The position numbers were made by a program, and so were the translations under genes. Source: Kitasatospora viridis (GTDB lineage: Bacteria; Actinomycetota; Actinomycetes; Streptomycetales; Streptomycetaceae). Taken from it: 64,000 nucleotides of DNA. Where the stretch lies: positions 62,001 through 126,000 of the forward strand of contig NZ_VIWT01000004.1 of the NCBI RefSeq assembly GCF_007829815.1, given 5' to 3'. The notes under the pieces were generated by a model that saw nothing but the letters and a program-made list of their open reading frames with translations, did not search any database and had not been told where the DNA came from. Below are positions 1 through 8,360 of this stretch, piece after piece (the first letter of the stretch is position 1; the number at the start of each line of letters is the position of its first letter).

Positions 1-3000
1 GGTGATCAGCGAGTCGGCGCCGAGCGAGTAGAAGTCCTCGGTGCGGCCGACCTGGGGCACCGCCAGGGCCTGCGCCCACAGGGCGGCGAGCCGGGCCTCG
101 AAGGGGTCGGCGAGGTCGTCGGTGCGGGCGGTGCGGGCGGCCTCGGTGCGGGCGGGGCGCCAGCCGGCCAGGGTGCGGCGGTCCACCTTGCCGTTGCCGG
201 AGAGCGGCAGGGCGTCGACCAACTGGAGGTGGCCGGGCAGCATGTGGCCGGGCAGCCGCTCGCTCAGGTGGGCGAGCAGCTCCGCCTCGGTGACGGGTAC
301 CCGGTCGGTCTTCAGCCGGGCGGCGAACAGGTGCACGCCCTGCGGGGCGAGCGGGTGGTCGTCGGCGGGCAGGCAGAGCACCCGCTCGGCGCCCGCCGAC
401 CGGGCCAGCAGCTCCAGCCACTCCGCCCGGTCCAGGTAGCTGGCGCCGGCGCTGCGGCGCTCGTCCTGCGGACGCTGCATCATGAAGGCCTGCGAGGCGA
501 GGATCCACGGGTGTTCGCGGGTCGGCTCGGTGAGGACCAGCCAGCCGCCGGGGGCGACCAGGTCGGCCAGCCGGGCGAGCGCGGCGGCGGTGTCGCGGGC
601 GTTCTCCAGGACGCCCGCCGCGAGCACCACGTCGAAGGAGTTGGGCGCGAGGCCCTGGGCCCGGTGGTCCTGGTCCACGTCGAAGACGCCGAACCGCACC
701 CACGGCCGGTCGCCGAAGCGGGTGCGGGCCTCGGGCAGGAAGAACGGCGAGACGTCGGTGAACAGGTAGTCGGGCCGCTCTCCATCGGACCGCTGGCCGT
801 CGGGCCGCTGTCCATCCGGCCGTGCGGAGTCCAGCGCGGCGAGCACGCCCTCGGTGGTGCCGCCGGTGCCGGCGCCGACCTCCAGCACCCGCAGCGGGCG
901 CGCCGCCCCGGCGGCGAGCTGCCCGAGCAGCGAGGCGACGGCGGTGTTCAGGTAGCGGGCCATGCTGTGCTCGCGGTAGAGCGCCCGCGCGGTGTCGAAC
1001 CCGCCTTCGGGGAAGAGGAGTTCCACCGGGTTCTGAGTACCCGTCAGCAGCTGCGGCAGTCGCTCGGCGTTGCGGCGCAGGTAGGCGAGGAACTCAGGCG
1101 AGCCCAACTCGGGGGTCCAGGCGGCGTCCAACTCGGCCCAGGCCCGCTGGACCTCCGCCGCCGTGGCCCGGGTCCGGTCTCCGAGCAGGGCCCACCAGCG
1201 GCCGACCAGCCAGGTGTGCCGGGGGTCCACGGTCGCGCCGGTGCGGGTCAGCTCGTCGAGGGCGTGCGCCATCGAGGCGAGCACGGCCGCGTCGAGCCGC
1301 TCGACGTAGATCTCCACCTGACTGCGGGTCGGGCCCTCGGCGGGCTCGTCCAGCACGGGCGGGGCGAACGGCGCGGGGCTGGTGCGGGCGGGTTCGACGA
1401 CGGCGAGCAGGGCGCGGTCGGCGTCCGTGCCGTCCAGCACCACGCCGGCGGCGGCGACCGCCGGGTGGTCGAGCAGGGCGGCCTCGATCTCGCCGAGCTC
1501 GATCCGGTGGCCGCGCAGCTTGACCTGGGTGTCCTCGCGGCCCAGGAACTCGATCTCACCGCCCGGCAGGTAGCGGCCGAAGTCGCCGGTGCGGTACAGG
1601 TGTTGACCGTCCGGGTGGTCGACGAACCGGAACCCGGTGGTGTCCGGGTCGCCGAAGTAGCCCTGGGCCAGGCCGGCGCCGGAGATGTACAGCTCGCCGA
1701 CGGCCCACACCGGGCAGTCGCGGCCGTGGGCGTCCAGCACCCGCCAGCCCTGGTTGGCCAGCGGCCGCCCGTACGGGATGCTGCGCCAGCCCGGCTCAAG
1801 TCCCTGGTACGGGTGGTGGATCGACCAGATCGCGGCCTCGGTGGCACCGCCGAGGCCGATCACCCGCAGGCCGGGCAGCCGACCGGTGATCTCGTCGGGC
1901 AGGGTGAGCGGGATCCAGTCGCCGGAGAGCAGGGCCAGGCGCAGGCTGGGCAGCCCGATCGCCGGCTCGCCCGCCAGGTAGCCGCCCAGCAGGTGCATCA
2001 GTGCGGGCACCGAGTTCCACAGGCTGACGCGGTGTTCGGCGATCAGCTCGGCCCAGTGCGAGGGGTCGGTGCGCCGGTCGGCCGCCGGGAGCACCAGGGC
2101 GCCGCCGGCCGAGAGCGGCCCGAAGACGTCGTAGACGCTCAGGTCGAAGCCGAGCTGGGCCAGGGCGAGCACCCGGTCCTCGGCGCCGACGGCGAAGCGG
2201 CGGTTGATGTCGGCGATGGTGTTGCCGGCCGCCCGGTGGCTGACCAGCACGCCCTTGGGCTTACCGGTGGAGCCGGAGGTGTAGATCAGGTAAGCGGGCG
2301 CGTCCGGGTCACCCGGCTCAGGCCGGCCGGGATCGAGGCTGCCGGGATCCAGGCTGCCCGGCTCGGCGTCCGCCAGCAGGTCGACGGCGATCGCCGTGCC
2401 CTCGGGCTCCAGCCAGGACTGGGTGAGCACCAGGTGCGCCCCCGCGTCCTCGCGGATCGCCGCGCGCCGCAACGGCGGCTGCGTGGTGTCGATCGGCAGG
2501 TAGACGGCCCCCGCGAGGAGCGTGCCGAGCACGGCCGCCACCTGCTCGGGCCCCTTGTCCATGACCACGGCGACGTGCGCCCCGGGCGTGCAGCCGGCGG
2601 CTCGCAGCGCCCGGGCGACGGCGGTGGCGCGGGCGGCCAGTTGACGGTAGCTCAGCGTGCCGGCCGGGCCCAGCACGGCCGGGCGCTCCGGGGTGCGGGC
2701 GGCCTGCGCGAAGAACGGCTGGTGCAGCAGGGTGTCGGGCAGCTCGGCGGCGGTGTCGTTGGCGCGCCGGCGCTCCTCGGCCTGCCAGCTCGGCAGCGGC
2801 ACGGGCTCGGCGGCCTCCCAGGCCTGCGGGCCGTCGGCGAGGTCGTGCAGCAGGGCCTCGAAGGCGGCGAACATGTCGTCCAGCAGGCCGTCCGGGAAGA
2901 CGCCGTCGCGGGCGTCCCAGTTGACCAGCAGGCCGTCGGCGTCGTCCATCGCCTGGCAGTCGACGAAGACCTGCGGAGTTTGGGTGATGCCGAAGCCGTC

Positions 3001-4284
3001 CAGCCGGCCGGTGCCGGTCGGCTCGCCCAGGCCGATGGCACTGGTGAAGACGATCGGCAGCAGCGCCTGCGCCCGGCCGCGCCGGCGGGCGAGTTCGCGC
3101 AGCACCTCGACGCCGGAGCAGAGCCGGTGGTCCAGGTCCTCGAACAGCCGCTCGCCGAGGGCGGCGGCCCGCTGCGCGAAGCTGCGGCCCCGGGTCCAGT
3201 CCACGGCCAGCGCGTTGACGGAGGTGAAGTCGCCGACGATGCGGTCGGTTTCGGGGTGCAGCGGCTGCCGGTTGAGCACGGTCAGGTTGAGCGAGAAGCG
3301 CGGGGTGCGGCTCCAGCGCTCGATCGCGGCGGCGTAGGCGGCGAGCACGGCGGCGGACGGGGTGAGGTCGCGCAGCTGGGCCTGCTGCTTGAGCCGCTGC
3401 CAGGCGGACCGGTCGAGGCGCAGCTGACGGCGGGTGAAGCGCGGAGCGGACTCGCCTGCGGCGAGCGGGAGTTCGGGCGCGGGCGGCAGCTCGTCCAGCC
3501 GGGACCACCAGTAGGCGCGGTCGCGCTGGTAGCGCGGGCCCTCGCGCAGCTGCCGCTCGGCGAGCAGGTAGTCGCGGAACCCGGCGGTCAGCGGCGGGAG
3601 TTCGTGCTCGGGGTCGGCGTGCAGGGCCTCGAACTCGCTCAGCAGCAGCCGGATGCTCGCCCAGTCGGCGGTCAGGAAGTCCAGCGAGAGGTGCAGCAGG
3701 GCGCGATCCGGACATCGGGTCACCCGCAGCTCGTAGAGCGGCCAGCGGTCGGCCGGGTGGATCTTGTGCCCCAGCTCCTCGCGGACCGCCGCCAACTCCC
3801 GCTCCACGTGGGCGGCGTCGGCCTCACGCAGGTCGACGCAGGGCACGTCGAGGTGCGGCACGGCGGGCAGCACCCGCTGGTAGCCGTCCGCCTCGGCCAC
3901 CGCGCGGAGCATGGCGTGCCGCTCGACCAGCCGGTTCCAGGCGGCCTCGGTGCGCTCGGGGTCGAGGTCGGGGTAGGCCACCTCCAGGCAGGCGTGGCAG
4001 GCGACTCCCCCGTGGCCGAACGCGTCGTTGCGGCCGAGCAGGTAGGCGGTCTGCACGTCGGTGAGCGGGAAGGGTTCGTGGGCCGCGTCCGGGTCGGGCA
4101 CCAGGGCGACGGGGCGCTGCTCGGCCCGCAGCAGTGCCAGCACCTCCTCCTTCCCCGCGCGCAGGGCGTCGAGCCGATTGGGCGTCAGGACGCCTTTGGG
4201 CGCGCGGTAGCGCAGTCGGCCGTCCTCCTCCCAGAGGACGGCGCCGGCGCCGCGCAGTTCGGCCATCAGTGCGGTTGTGCTCAT
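1..4284 (-). CDS. Nonribosomal peptide synthetase, TubC docking-Cy-A(MT)-PCP (partial, runs off left edge)
   Basis: Elongation NRPS module of a thiazoline metallophore assembly line; 1428 codons are visible and the 3' end is outside the window. The first ~55 residues resemble a TubC-type docking domain. A condensation-like domain follows with DFLTADWAS near residues 201-209, the DxxxxDxxS signature of heterocyclization (Cy) domains. The adenylation domain (about 510-1320) has IYTSGSTGKPKG, and its pocket residues read D-L-Y-N-L-S-L-I-W, the known cysteine code. It is interrupted after GRYLPGG/RIELGEIEA by a methyltransferase (about 986-1322) with an intact SAM motif VLEVGAGTG near residue 1131. 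A carrier domain begins with GADSL at the very edge. This order resembles PchF of pyochelin, so N-methylation of a thiazolidine is likely. The ATG overlaps the stop of the upstream VOC gene (ATGA), showing coupling. A terminal thioesterase may lie outside. Confidence 0.95.
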   Translation of the reverse strand, partial: MSTTALMAELRGAGAVLWEEDGRLRYRAPKGVLTPNRLDALRAGKEEVLALLRAEQRPVALVPDPDAAHEPFPLTDVQTAYLLGRNDAFGHGGVACHACLEVAYPDLDPERTEAAWNRLVERHAMLRAVAEADGYQRVLPAVPHLDVPCVDLREADAAHVERELAAVREELGHKIHPADRWPLYELRVTRCPDRALLHLSLDFLTADWASIRLLLSEFEALHADPEHELPPLTAGFRDYLLAERQLREGPRYQRDRAYWWSRLDELPPAPELPLAAGESAPRFTRRQLRLDRSAWQRLKQQAQLRDLTPSAAVLAAYAAAIERWSRTPRFSLNLTVLNRQPLHPETDRIVGDFTSVNALAVDWTRGRSFAQRAAALGERLFEDLDHRLCSGVEVLRELARRRGRAQALLPIVFTSAIGLGEPTGTGRLDGFGITQTPQVFVDCQAMDDADGLLVNWDARDGVFPDGLLDDMFAAFEALLHDLADGPQAWEAAEPVPLPSWQAEERRRANDTAAELPDTLLHQPFFAQAARTPERPAVLGPAGTLSYRQLAARATAVARALRAAGCTPGAHVAVVMDKGPEQVAAVLGTLLAGAVYLPIDTTQPPLRRAAIREDAGAHLVLTQSWLEPEGTAIAVDLLADAEPGSLDPGSLDPGRPEPGDPDAPAYLIYTSGSTGKPKGVLVSHRAAGNTIADINRRFAVGAEDRVLALAQLGFDLSVYDVFGPLSAGGALVLPAADRRTDPSHWAELIAEHRVSLWNSVPALMHLLGGYLAGEPAIGLPSLRLALLSGDWIPLTLPDEITGRLPGLRVIGLGGATEAAIWSIHHPYQGLEPGWRSIPYGRPLANQGWRVLDAHGRDCPVWAVGELYISGAGLAQGYFGDPDTTGFRFVDHPDGQHLYRTGDFGRYLPGGEIEFLGREDTQVKLRGHRIELGEIEAALLDHPAVAAAGVVLDGTDADRALLAVVEPARTSPAPFAPPVLDEPAEGPTRSQVEIYVERLDAAVLASMAHALDELTRTGATVDPRHTWLVGRWWALLGDRTRATAAEVQRAWAELDAAWTPELGSPEFLAYLRRNAERLPQLLTGTQNPVELLFPEGGFDTARALYREHSMARYLNTAVASLLGQLAAGAARPLRVLEVGAGTGGTTEGVLAALDSARPDGQRPDGQRSDGERPDYLFTDVSPFFLPEARTRFGDRPWVRFGVFDVDQDHRAQGLAPNSFDVVLAAGVLENARDTAAALARLADLVAPGGWLVLTEPTREHPWILASQAFMMQRPQDERRSAGASYLDRAEWLELLARSAGAERVLCLPADDHPLAPQGVHLFAARLKTDRVPVTEAELLAHLSERLPGHMLPGHLQLVDALPLSGNGKVDRRTLAGWRPARTEAARTARTDDLADPFEARLAALWAQALAVPQVGRTEDFYSLGADSLIT

Positions 4285-4997
4285 GCTTGGACTCGACCTT
4301 CTGTTCTGGTGGTGGCCGGGGCGAACGCGGCGCCGTGCAGCTTCTCGGGGTCCAGCTCGGCGGCCAGCCCGGCGAGTTCGACGCGGAGCGGGCCGGTGCG
4401 GGGCGCGGGTTCGGTGCGCAGCCAGGGGTCGTCCGGGCCGATCAGCGCGGCGAACCGGGCGCGGTCGGCCTCGGCCACGCCGTAGCGGACCGTGCTGATG
4501 CCGAGGGCGCCGTTGGGGTGGGTGACCTGGGCCGGGCGCTGCGGCGGGTCGTAGGCGGAGACGACGAAGGGCAGGTGGGCGGGCCGGGGCGCCAGGAACT
4601 GGTAGCGGACCGGTTGCCCGTCGGGGCGGGTGCGGCAGCCCTTGATCACCCGGGAGACCGGGAGGCCGGCCGCGCGCAGGTCGGCCCGGGTGGCGTCCAG
4701 GGTCAACGCGTCGGTCTCCAGGGCCAGATCGCGCCAGCCCTCGCCCGACTCGGCCCAGCGGGCCAGCCGCTGCCCGGCGGCCCGGCCGAAGGCCAGGCCC
4801 ATCGGCCCGCGCAACAGGCGGGCGGCCGGGTGGAGTTGGTAGAACTCCAGGAACGGGCCGGCGGCGAACCAGATCAGCGCGTTGTGCGCCTTGGCCGGGT
4901 CGCTGCCGTACTCGACGGTGAAGCCGAGCTCGGTCAGGTCGCGGACGGCGGCGCGGATGTCGTCCACCTTGTGGACCAGGTGACTGCACCTCAGCAT
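4281..4997 (-). CDS. Glyoxalase/VOC-fold protein of the metallophore operon
   Basis: A 238-residue protein with two glyoxalase-like halves: an N-terminal MLRCSHLVHKVDD...LGFTVEYG segment and a second repeat after residue ~150 (HPNGALGISTVRYGV). This matches the glyoxalase-like (PF13468 type) family, whose members include metal-dependent enzymes and non-catalytic binding proteins, so no reaction can be named. It lies between the reductase-methyltransferase fusion and the left-edge NRPS. Its ATG sits 7 bp inside the preceding gene, and its stop overlaps the next ATG by four bases, so it is made together with the assembly line. No strong Shine-Dalgarno sequence precedes it, which fits translational coupling. 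A role in substrate or metal handling, or in thiazoline modification, is inference from context only. Confidence 0.85.
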   Translation of the reverse strand: MLRCSHLVHKVDDIRAAVRDLTELGFTVEYGSDPAKAHNALIWFAAGPFLEFYQLHPAARLLRGPMGLAFGRAAGQRLARWAESGEGWRDLALETDALTLDATRADLRAAGLPVSRVIKGCRTRPDGQPVRYQFLAPRPAHLPFVVSAYDPPQRPAQVTHPNGALGISTVRYGVAEADRARFAALIGPDDPWLRTEPAPRTGPLRVELAGLAAELDPEKLHGAAFAPATTRTEGRVQA

Positions 4998-7171
4998 GCG
5001 GGCCGCCGCGCCGCGAAGAGCCGCTGGCCGAGCGGGGCGAGCGGGTGGTCCTCGCCGGGCAGCACCAGGACCTCGGCCAGGCCGGCCGCGTCGAGCACCT
5101 CCAGCCACTGGCGGCGGGAGAGGAAGAGCGCGTCCGCCTCGGCCCGGGCGCCCTCGGGGGCGGTCATCATGAAGGCCTGCGAGGTGAGGATCTCCAGGTG
5201 CTCGCGGACCGGTTCGGTGATCAGCAGCCAGCCGCCGGGGGCCAGCCACCCGGTCAGCGCGCGGACGCTGGCGACGGCGTCCCGGGCGTTGTTGAGCACG
5301 CCCGCCGCGATCACCACGTCGGCGGAGCCGGGCGCGCCGGCCGGGTCGTCCACGTCGAGGACCTCGTAACGCAGGCCGGGGTGGTGGGCGAAGCGCTTGC
5401 GGGCCTCGGTGAGGAAGAACTGCGAGAGGTCGGTGAACAGGTAGTCGACCGGCTGCTCGCCGAGCGCGGCCAGCACCGCCTCGGTGGTCGCCCCGGTGCC
5501 CGCGCCGACCTCCAGGACGCGCAGCGGGCGCGGCCCGGCGGCGGCGACGGTGCGGACGGTGGCGGCGATCAGGGTGTTGAGGTAGCGGGCGGTGACCGGG
5601 TCGCGGTAGATGCTGTCGGCCAGCTCGCTGCTGCCCTGCGGGAAGAGCAGCAGGGTGGCGCTCTGCTCGCCGCCGAGCAGTTGCGGCAGTCGGTCGGCGT
5701 TGTCGGCCAGGTAGTCGACGAACGCGGCCGGCCCGAGCCGGTCCGTCCAGGCCTCGGCCGCGCGGCGCCAGAGCCGCTCCGGGGTTGCGGGCGGGGCGAG
5801 TTCGCAGGGCTCGCCGGCGGGGACGGCGCGTCCGTGCGCCGCCAGGGCGCGCAGCCAGCGCCCGACCAGCCAGTGGTGGGCGGGGTCCACCCCGGCGAGC
5901 AGCTCCGCACTGGTGCCGCCGGTGGGCAGGGCGCGCTGCATCGCGGCCAGCACGGCCTGGTCCAAACGGTCGACGAACGTGCTGACCTGATGGTTCGTCA
6001 GGTGGCGGACGTGGGCCTCGGCGGCGGGCAGCGCCCCGGCGAGCACGCCGTGCAGCGTCAACGCGCCCGGGTCGGCCGGGCGGTCGTCCGGGACGCCCGC
6101 CGCGGCGGCGGTCAACTCGGCGACCGGGACGGGCTGGTGCTGCTGGTTCGCGGCCAGCGCGGGGTAGCCGAGCTGGGTGGTGACGTCCTGCCAGAGGCGG
6201 CTGAGCGCCAGCTGGTACTGGTCCGGTCGGCTCGCTGCCTGTTCGCCCGTGATGGCCGCGCGCAGGTCCAGCAGGTCGCGCCCGATCGCGGCCGGCCACA
6301 GCTCGCCCAGGATGTGCCGGTAGCCGGGTGGTTCGGCCGGGCCGAGCACGGTGGAGCCGGGCTCGGCCAGGTGCTCGGTGCCGGGTGCGGCGAAGTCCAG
6401 GTCGTGCTTGGCCCGTTCGGGGATGTGCAGGCGCGGGGTCCAGAGCACCGGGCCGTGGGTGTCGGTGAGGGTGAGGCTGCCGGCGGCGGTGCCGATGGTC
6501 GCCCGGTGCAGCAGCGCCAGGTGGTTGTCGGGGTCGGCCGGATCGACCCGGTGGTGCACCCGCAGGGTGAGCGGCACGCCGCCGAGCCGCCCGGTCACCA
6601 GGGCCAGCGGGCCCTCGGCCGGGCCGGCCGCCGTCAGCTGCCAGGGGCGGACGGCGCCGACCGCGTCGCCCAGCAGGTGCAGCAGCGGGAAGGCGACCTG
6701 CACGGCGCAGGCCGCGTCCAGGTACTCGGCCGGCTGCCGGGCGAGCAGGGCGCGGGCGGCCGAGGTGAACCGGCGGGCGGCGGGCAGCCGGGGGTAGAGG
6801 TCGCCGACCCGGTAGTGCACGCCGTGCCGGCGGGCCTCGCGCAGGCACGCCACCAGGTCCTCGTGGTGCACGGGCTGCTCCTGCACGACGTGCACGCCCC
6901 GGCGCAGCAGCCGCAGGGCGGTCTCGGTGCCGGAGCCGCCGAGCACGCCGGAGCGCAGCACCACGCAGGCTAGGTCGATGCCGTCGGGCAGTTGGTCGAC
7001 GTCGGTGTGCAGCGGCACGCCGTACCGCTCGGCGCACGCCACGGACCGGTCGCTGCCCTTGGCGAGCAGGCCGACCAGCTCGAACTCCTGGGGCAGGGCG
7101 GCGAGGGCGGCCAGGTAGAACTGGCCGAAGGTGGTGCCGCAGACCACCGTCCGCAGTCTGCGCCCGGTCAC
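4991..7171 (-). CDS. Thiazolinyl imide reductase fused to an NRPS-type methyltransferase
   Basis: A 726-residue two-domain protein. Residues ~1-345 form a Gfo/Idh/MocA-like NAD(P) reductase starting LRTVVCGTTFGQFYLAAL, with EQPVHHED, typical of thiazolinyl imide reductases (Irp3/PchG) that reduce a carrier-bound thiazoline to thiazolidine. Residues ~400-720 form a SAM methyltransferase with VLEVGAGTGATTEAVL (~550) and a close match to the embedded methyltransferase of the left-edge NRPS: both have DYLFTD, AGVL.NARD, TSQAFMM or ASQAFMM, and DHPLAP. Methyltransferases of this sort normally sit inside adenylation domains, so a stand-alone fusion to the reductase is unusual. It suggests reduction and methylation of the same ring in trans. 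The GTG at 7171 is chosen because it overlaps the upstream stop (GTGA). All residues from start to stop are in one open frame. Confidence 0.92.
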   Translation of the reverse strand: MTGRRLRTVVCGTTFGQFYLAALAALPQEFELVGLLAKGSDRSVACAERYGVPLHTDVDQLPDGIDLACVVLRSGVLGGSGTETALRLLRRGVHVVQEQPVHHEDLVACLREARRHGVHYRVGDLYPRLPAARRFTSAARALLARQPAEYLDAACAVQVAFPLLHLLGDAVGAVRPWQLTAAGPAEGPLALVTGRLGGVPLTLRVHHRVDPADPDNHLALLHRATIGTAAGSLTLTDTHGPVLWTPRLHIPERAKHDLDFAAPGTEHLAEPGSTVLGPAEPPGYRHILGELWPAAIGRDLLDLRAAITGEQAASRPDQYQLALSRLWQDVTTQLGYPALAANQQHQPVPVAELTAAAAGVPDDRPADPGALTLHGVLAGALPAAEAHVRHLTNHQVSTFVDRLDQAVLAAMQRALPTGGTSAELLAGVDPAHHWLVGRWLRALAAHGRAVPAGEPCELAPPATPERLWRRAAEAWTDRLGPAAFVDYLADNADRLPQLLGGEQSATLLLFPQGSSELADSIYRDPVTARYLNTLIAATVRTVAAAGPRPLRVLEVGAGTGATTEAVLAALGEQPVDYLFTDLSQFFLTEARKRFAHHPGLRYEVLDVDDPAGAPGSADVVIAAGVLNNARDAVASVRALTGWLAPGGWLLITEPVREHLEILTSQAFMMTAPEGARAEADALFLSRRQWLEVLDAAGLAEVLVLPGEDHPLAPLGQRLFAARRPAC

Positions 7172-8238
7172 AGCGCTCCCTCCTCGACCAGCGCGAGCTG
7201 GTCGATCGTCGTCTGGTGAATGGTCAGTTCCACGTGGTCGCCGATCTGTTCGAGCAGTGCCGCCGGGTCGAGCACCTCGGCGGCCGGGCGGGCGCCGGGC
7301 GGTACCCGGCCCGCCAGCACCTGCGGGACGGCGGCGGCGGTCACCGCGCCGGTGAGCCGGGCCACGCCGGGGGCGCGCAGGACGGCGGTGCGGGTGGCCG
7401 CGCGGCCGCCGATGGTGCCGTCGAGCTGGACCAGCAGGGTCAGGTAGGGGGTGCGACCGGCGGTGTCCAGCGCCGTGGCCCGGCACAGCCGCCGCACGGC
7501 CTCGGGCAGGGGCAGGGTGCGGGCCGCTTCGAGGGCCGCGGGCAGCTGCTCGCCGTCCAGCAGGCTGTACCAGTAGCCGTGGGCGAGGCCGAGGCGGTGG
7601 GCCAGCCGCTCGGCCTCGGCGTCCAGGTAGGGCGTGGCGGTGACCTCGCGCGGCAGGTGCGGCAGGCGGGTGGCCGGGCGCCTGGGCAGCGCCCGGGAGC
7701 GGCGCCGGCCGTCCTGCCAGGCGGCGAGCGGTTCGGTGCCGCCGCCCAGCACGCCGTGCAGGTAGTCGGCGGCGGCGGTGGGCGTGAACCGGTCGAAGAC
7801 GGCGGTGTGGGCCGTGAGCCGGTGCACGGCGGTGAACTCGGCGGCCAGCCGGCGCGGGAGCAGGCCGGACAGGCCCGGCACCGCGCCGGCGGCGAGCACC
7901 ACGCTGCGGTCGGCGGGGAACTCCGGCACTCCGTCACCGCCCGCGTCCACGTGGTGCGCACCCACGGCCAGCGCGGCCCGGGCCACCCGGGCGGCCGTGC
8001 GGTGCGAGGGTCCGGCGCAGTTGACCACCAGGTCGCAGCCGTGCACGAAGGCCTCCAGCGAGGCGTCGTCGGCCAGGTCGACCCGGACGCCCTCGGCCGG
8101 CCCGGGCAGCGCCGCCGCGCTCGCCCGGGCGCGCTCCTCGTCCCGCCCGCCGATCCGCAGCGGCCCGATGCCCCAAGCGGCCAGCAGGCGCGCGGCCTCG
8201 CTGCCGACGGCGCCGTAGCCGCCGAGCACGCCGATCAC
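7168..8238 (-). CDS. Saccharopine dehydrogenase-like NAD(P)-dependent reductase
   Basis: A 356-residue protein that opens with a Rossmann motif (GVLGGYGAVGSEAARLL) and continues RIGGRDEERA...VNCAGPSHRT...HVDAGGDG, the pattern of saccharopine dehydrogenase/homospermidine-synthase-like reductases. Its substrate is not evident. In this operon it could reduce an imine or a carrier-bound thioester, or act on a second ring alongside the thiazolinyl imide reductase. The GTG start at 8238 overlaps the stop of a 41-codon ORF (GTGA), and its own stop overlaps the next gene's GTG, so it is embedded in a chain of coupled genes. An opine-type reductase is also conceivable given the nickel/peptide-type importer nearby, but no opine synthase partner is seen. 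Confidence 0.88.
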   Translation of the reverse strand: MIGVLGGYGAVGSEAARLLAAWGIGPLRIGGRDEERARASAAALPGPAEGVRVDLADDASLEAFVHGCDLVVNCAGPSHRTAARVARAALAVGAHHVDAGGDGVPEFPADRSVVLAAGAVPGLSGLLPRRLAAEFTAVHRLTAHTAVFDRFTPTAAADYLHGVLGGGTEPLAAWQDGRRRSRALPRRPATRLPHLPREVTATPYLDAEAERLAHRLGLAHGYWYSLLDGEQLPAALEAARTLPLPEAVRRLCRATALDTAGRTPYLTLLVQLDGTIGGRAATRTAVLRAPGVARLTGAVTAAAVPQVLAGRVPPGARPAAEVLDPAALLEQIGDHVELTIHQTTIDQLALVEEGAL

Positions 8239-8360
8239 GAGTCCCCCTCCTTCGCGGCCAGGCCGCGTTCCAACTCCCGCACCATCACGGCGAGTCCCCT
8301 GCCGATCCGCAGCCGCCAGCCGGTCATCCGCCGGCCGCTCGGTGTTCCGTCGCCGATCAC
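8235..8360 (-). CDS. Small 41-residue ORF coupled between NRPS and reductase genes
   Basis: A GTG-started frame of 41 codons beginning VIGDGTPSGRRMTGW and ending LERGLAAKEGDS. Its GTG overlaps the NRPS stop by four bases (GTGA) and its stop overlaps the next gene's GTG in the same way. Every other junction in this operon uses the same coupling, so the frame is probably translated. The peptide is basic in its first half with an amphipathic second half (LAVMVRELERGLAAK). I recognise no family. It may be a small accessory protein, or simply a coupling frame that carries ribosomes across a 118-bp gap. Confidence 0.5.
   Translation of the reverse strand: MIGDGTPSGRRMTGWRLRIGRGLAVMVRELERGLAAKEGDS

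Noticed and set aside
229..4485. Very long rightward open frame (1418 codons) opposite the left NRPS
   Set aside because: It is the antisense mirror of a GC-rich gene; low-complexity Gly/Val/Gln/Arg composition and no motif. The leftward frame has full NRPS domains.
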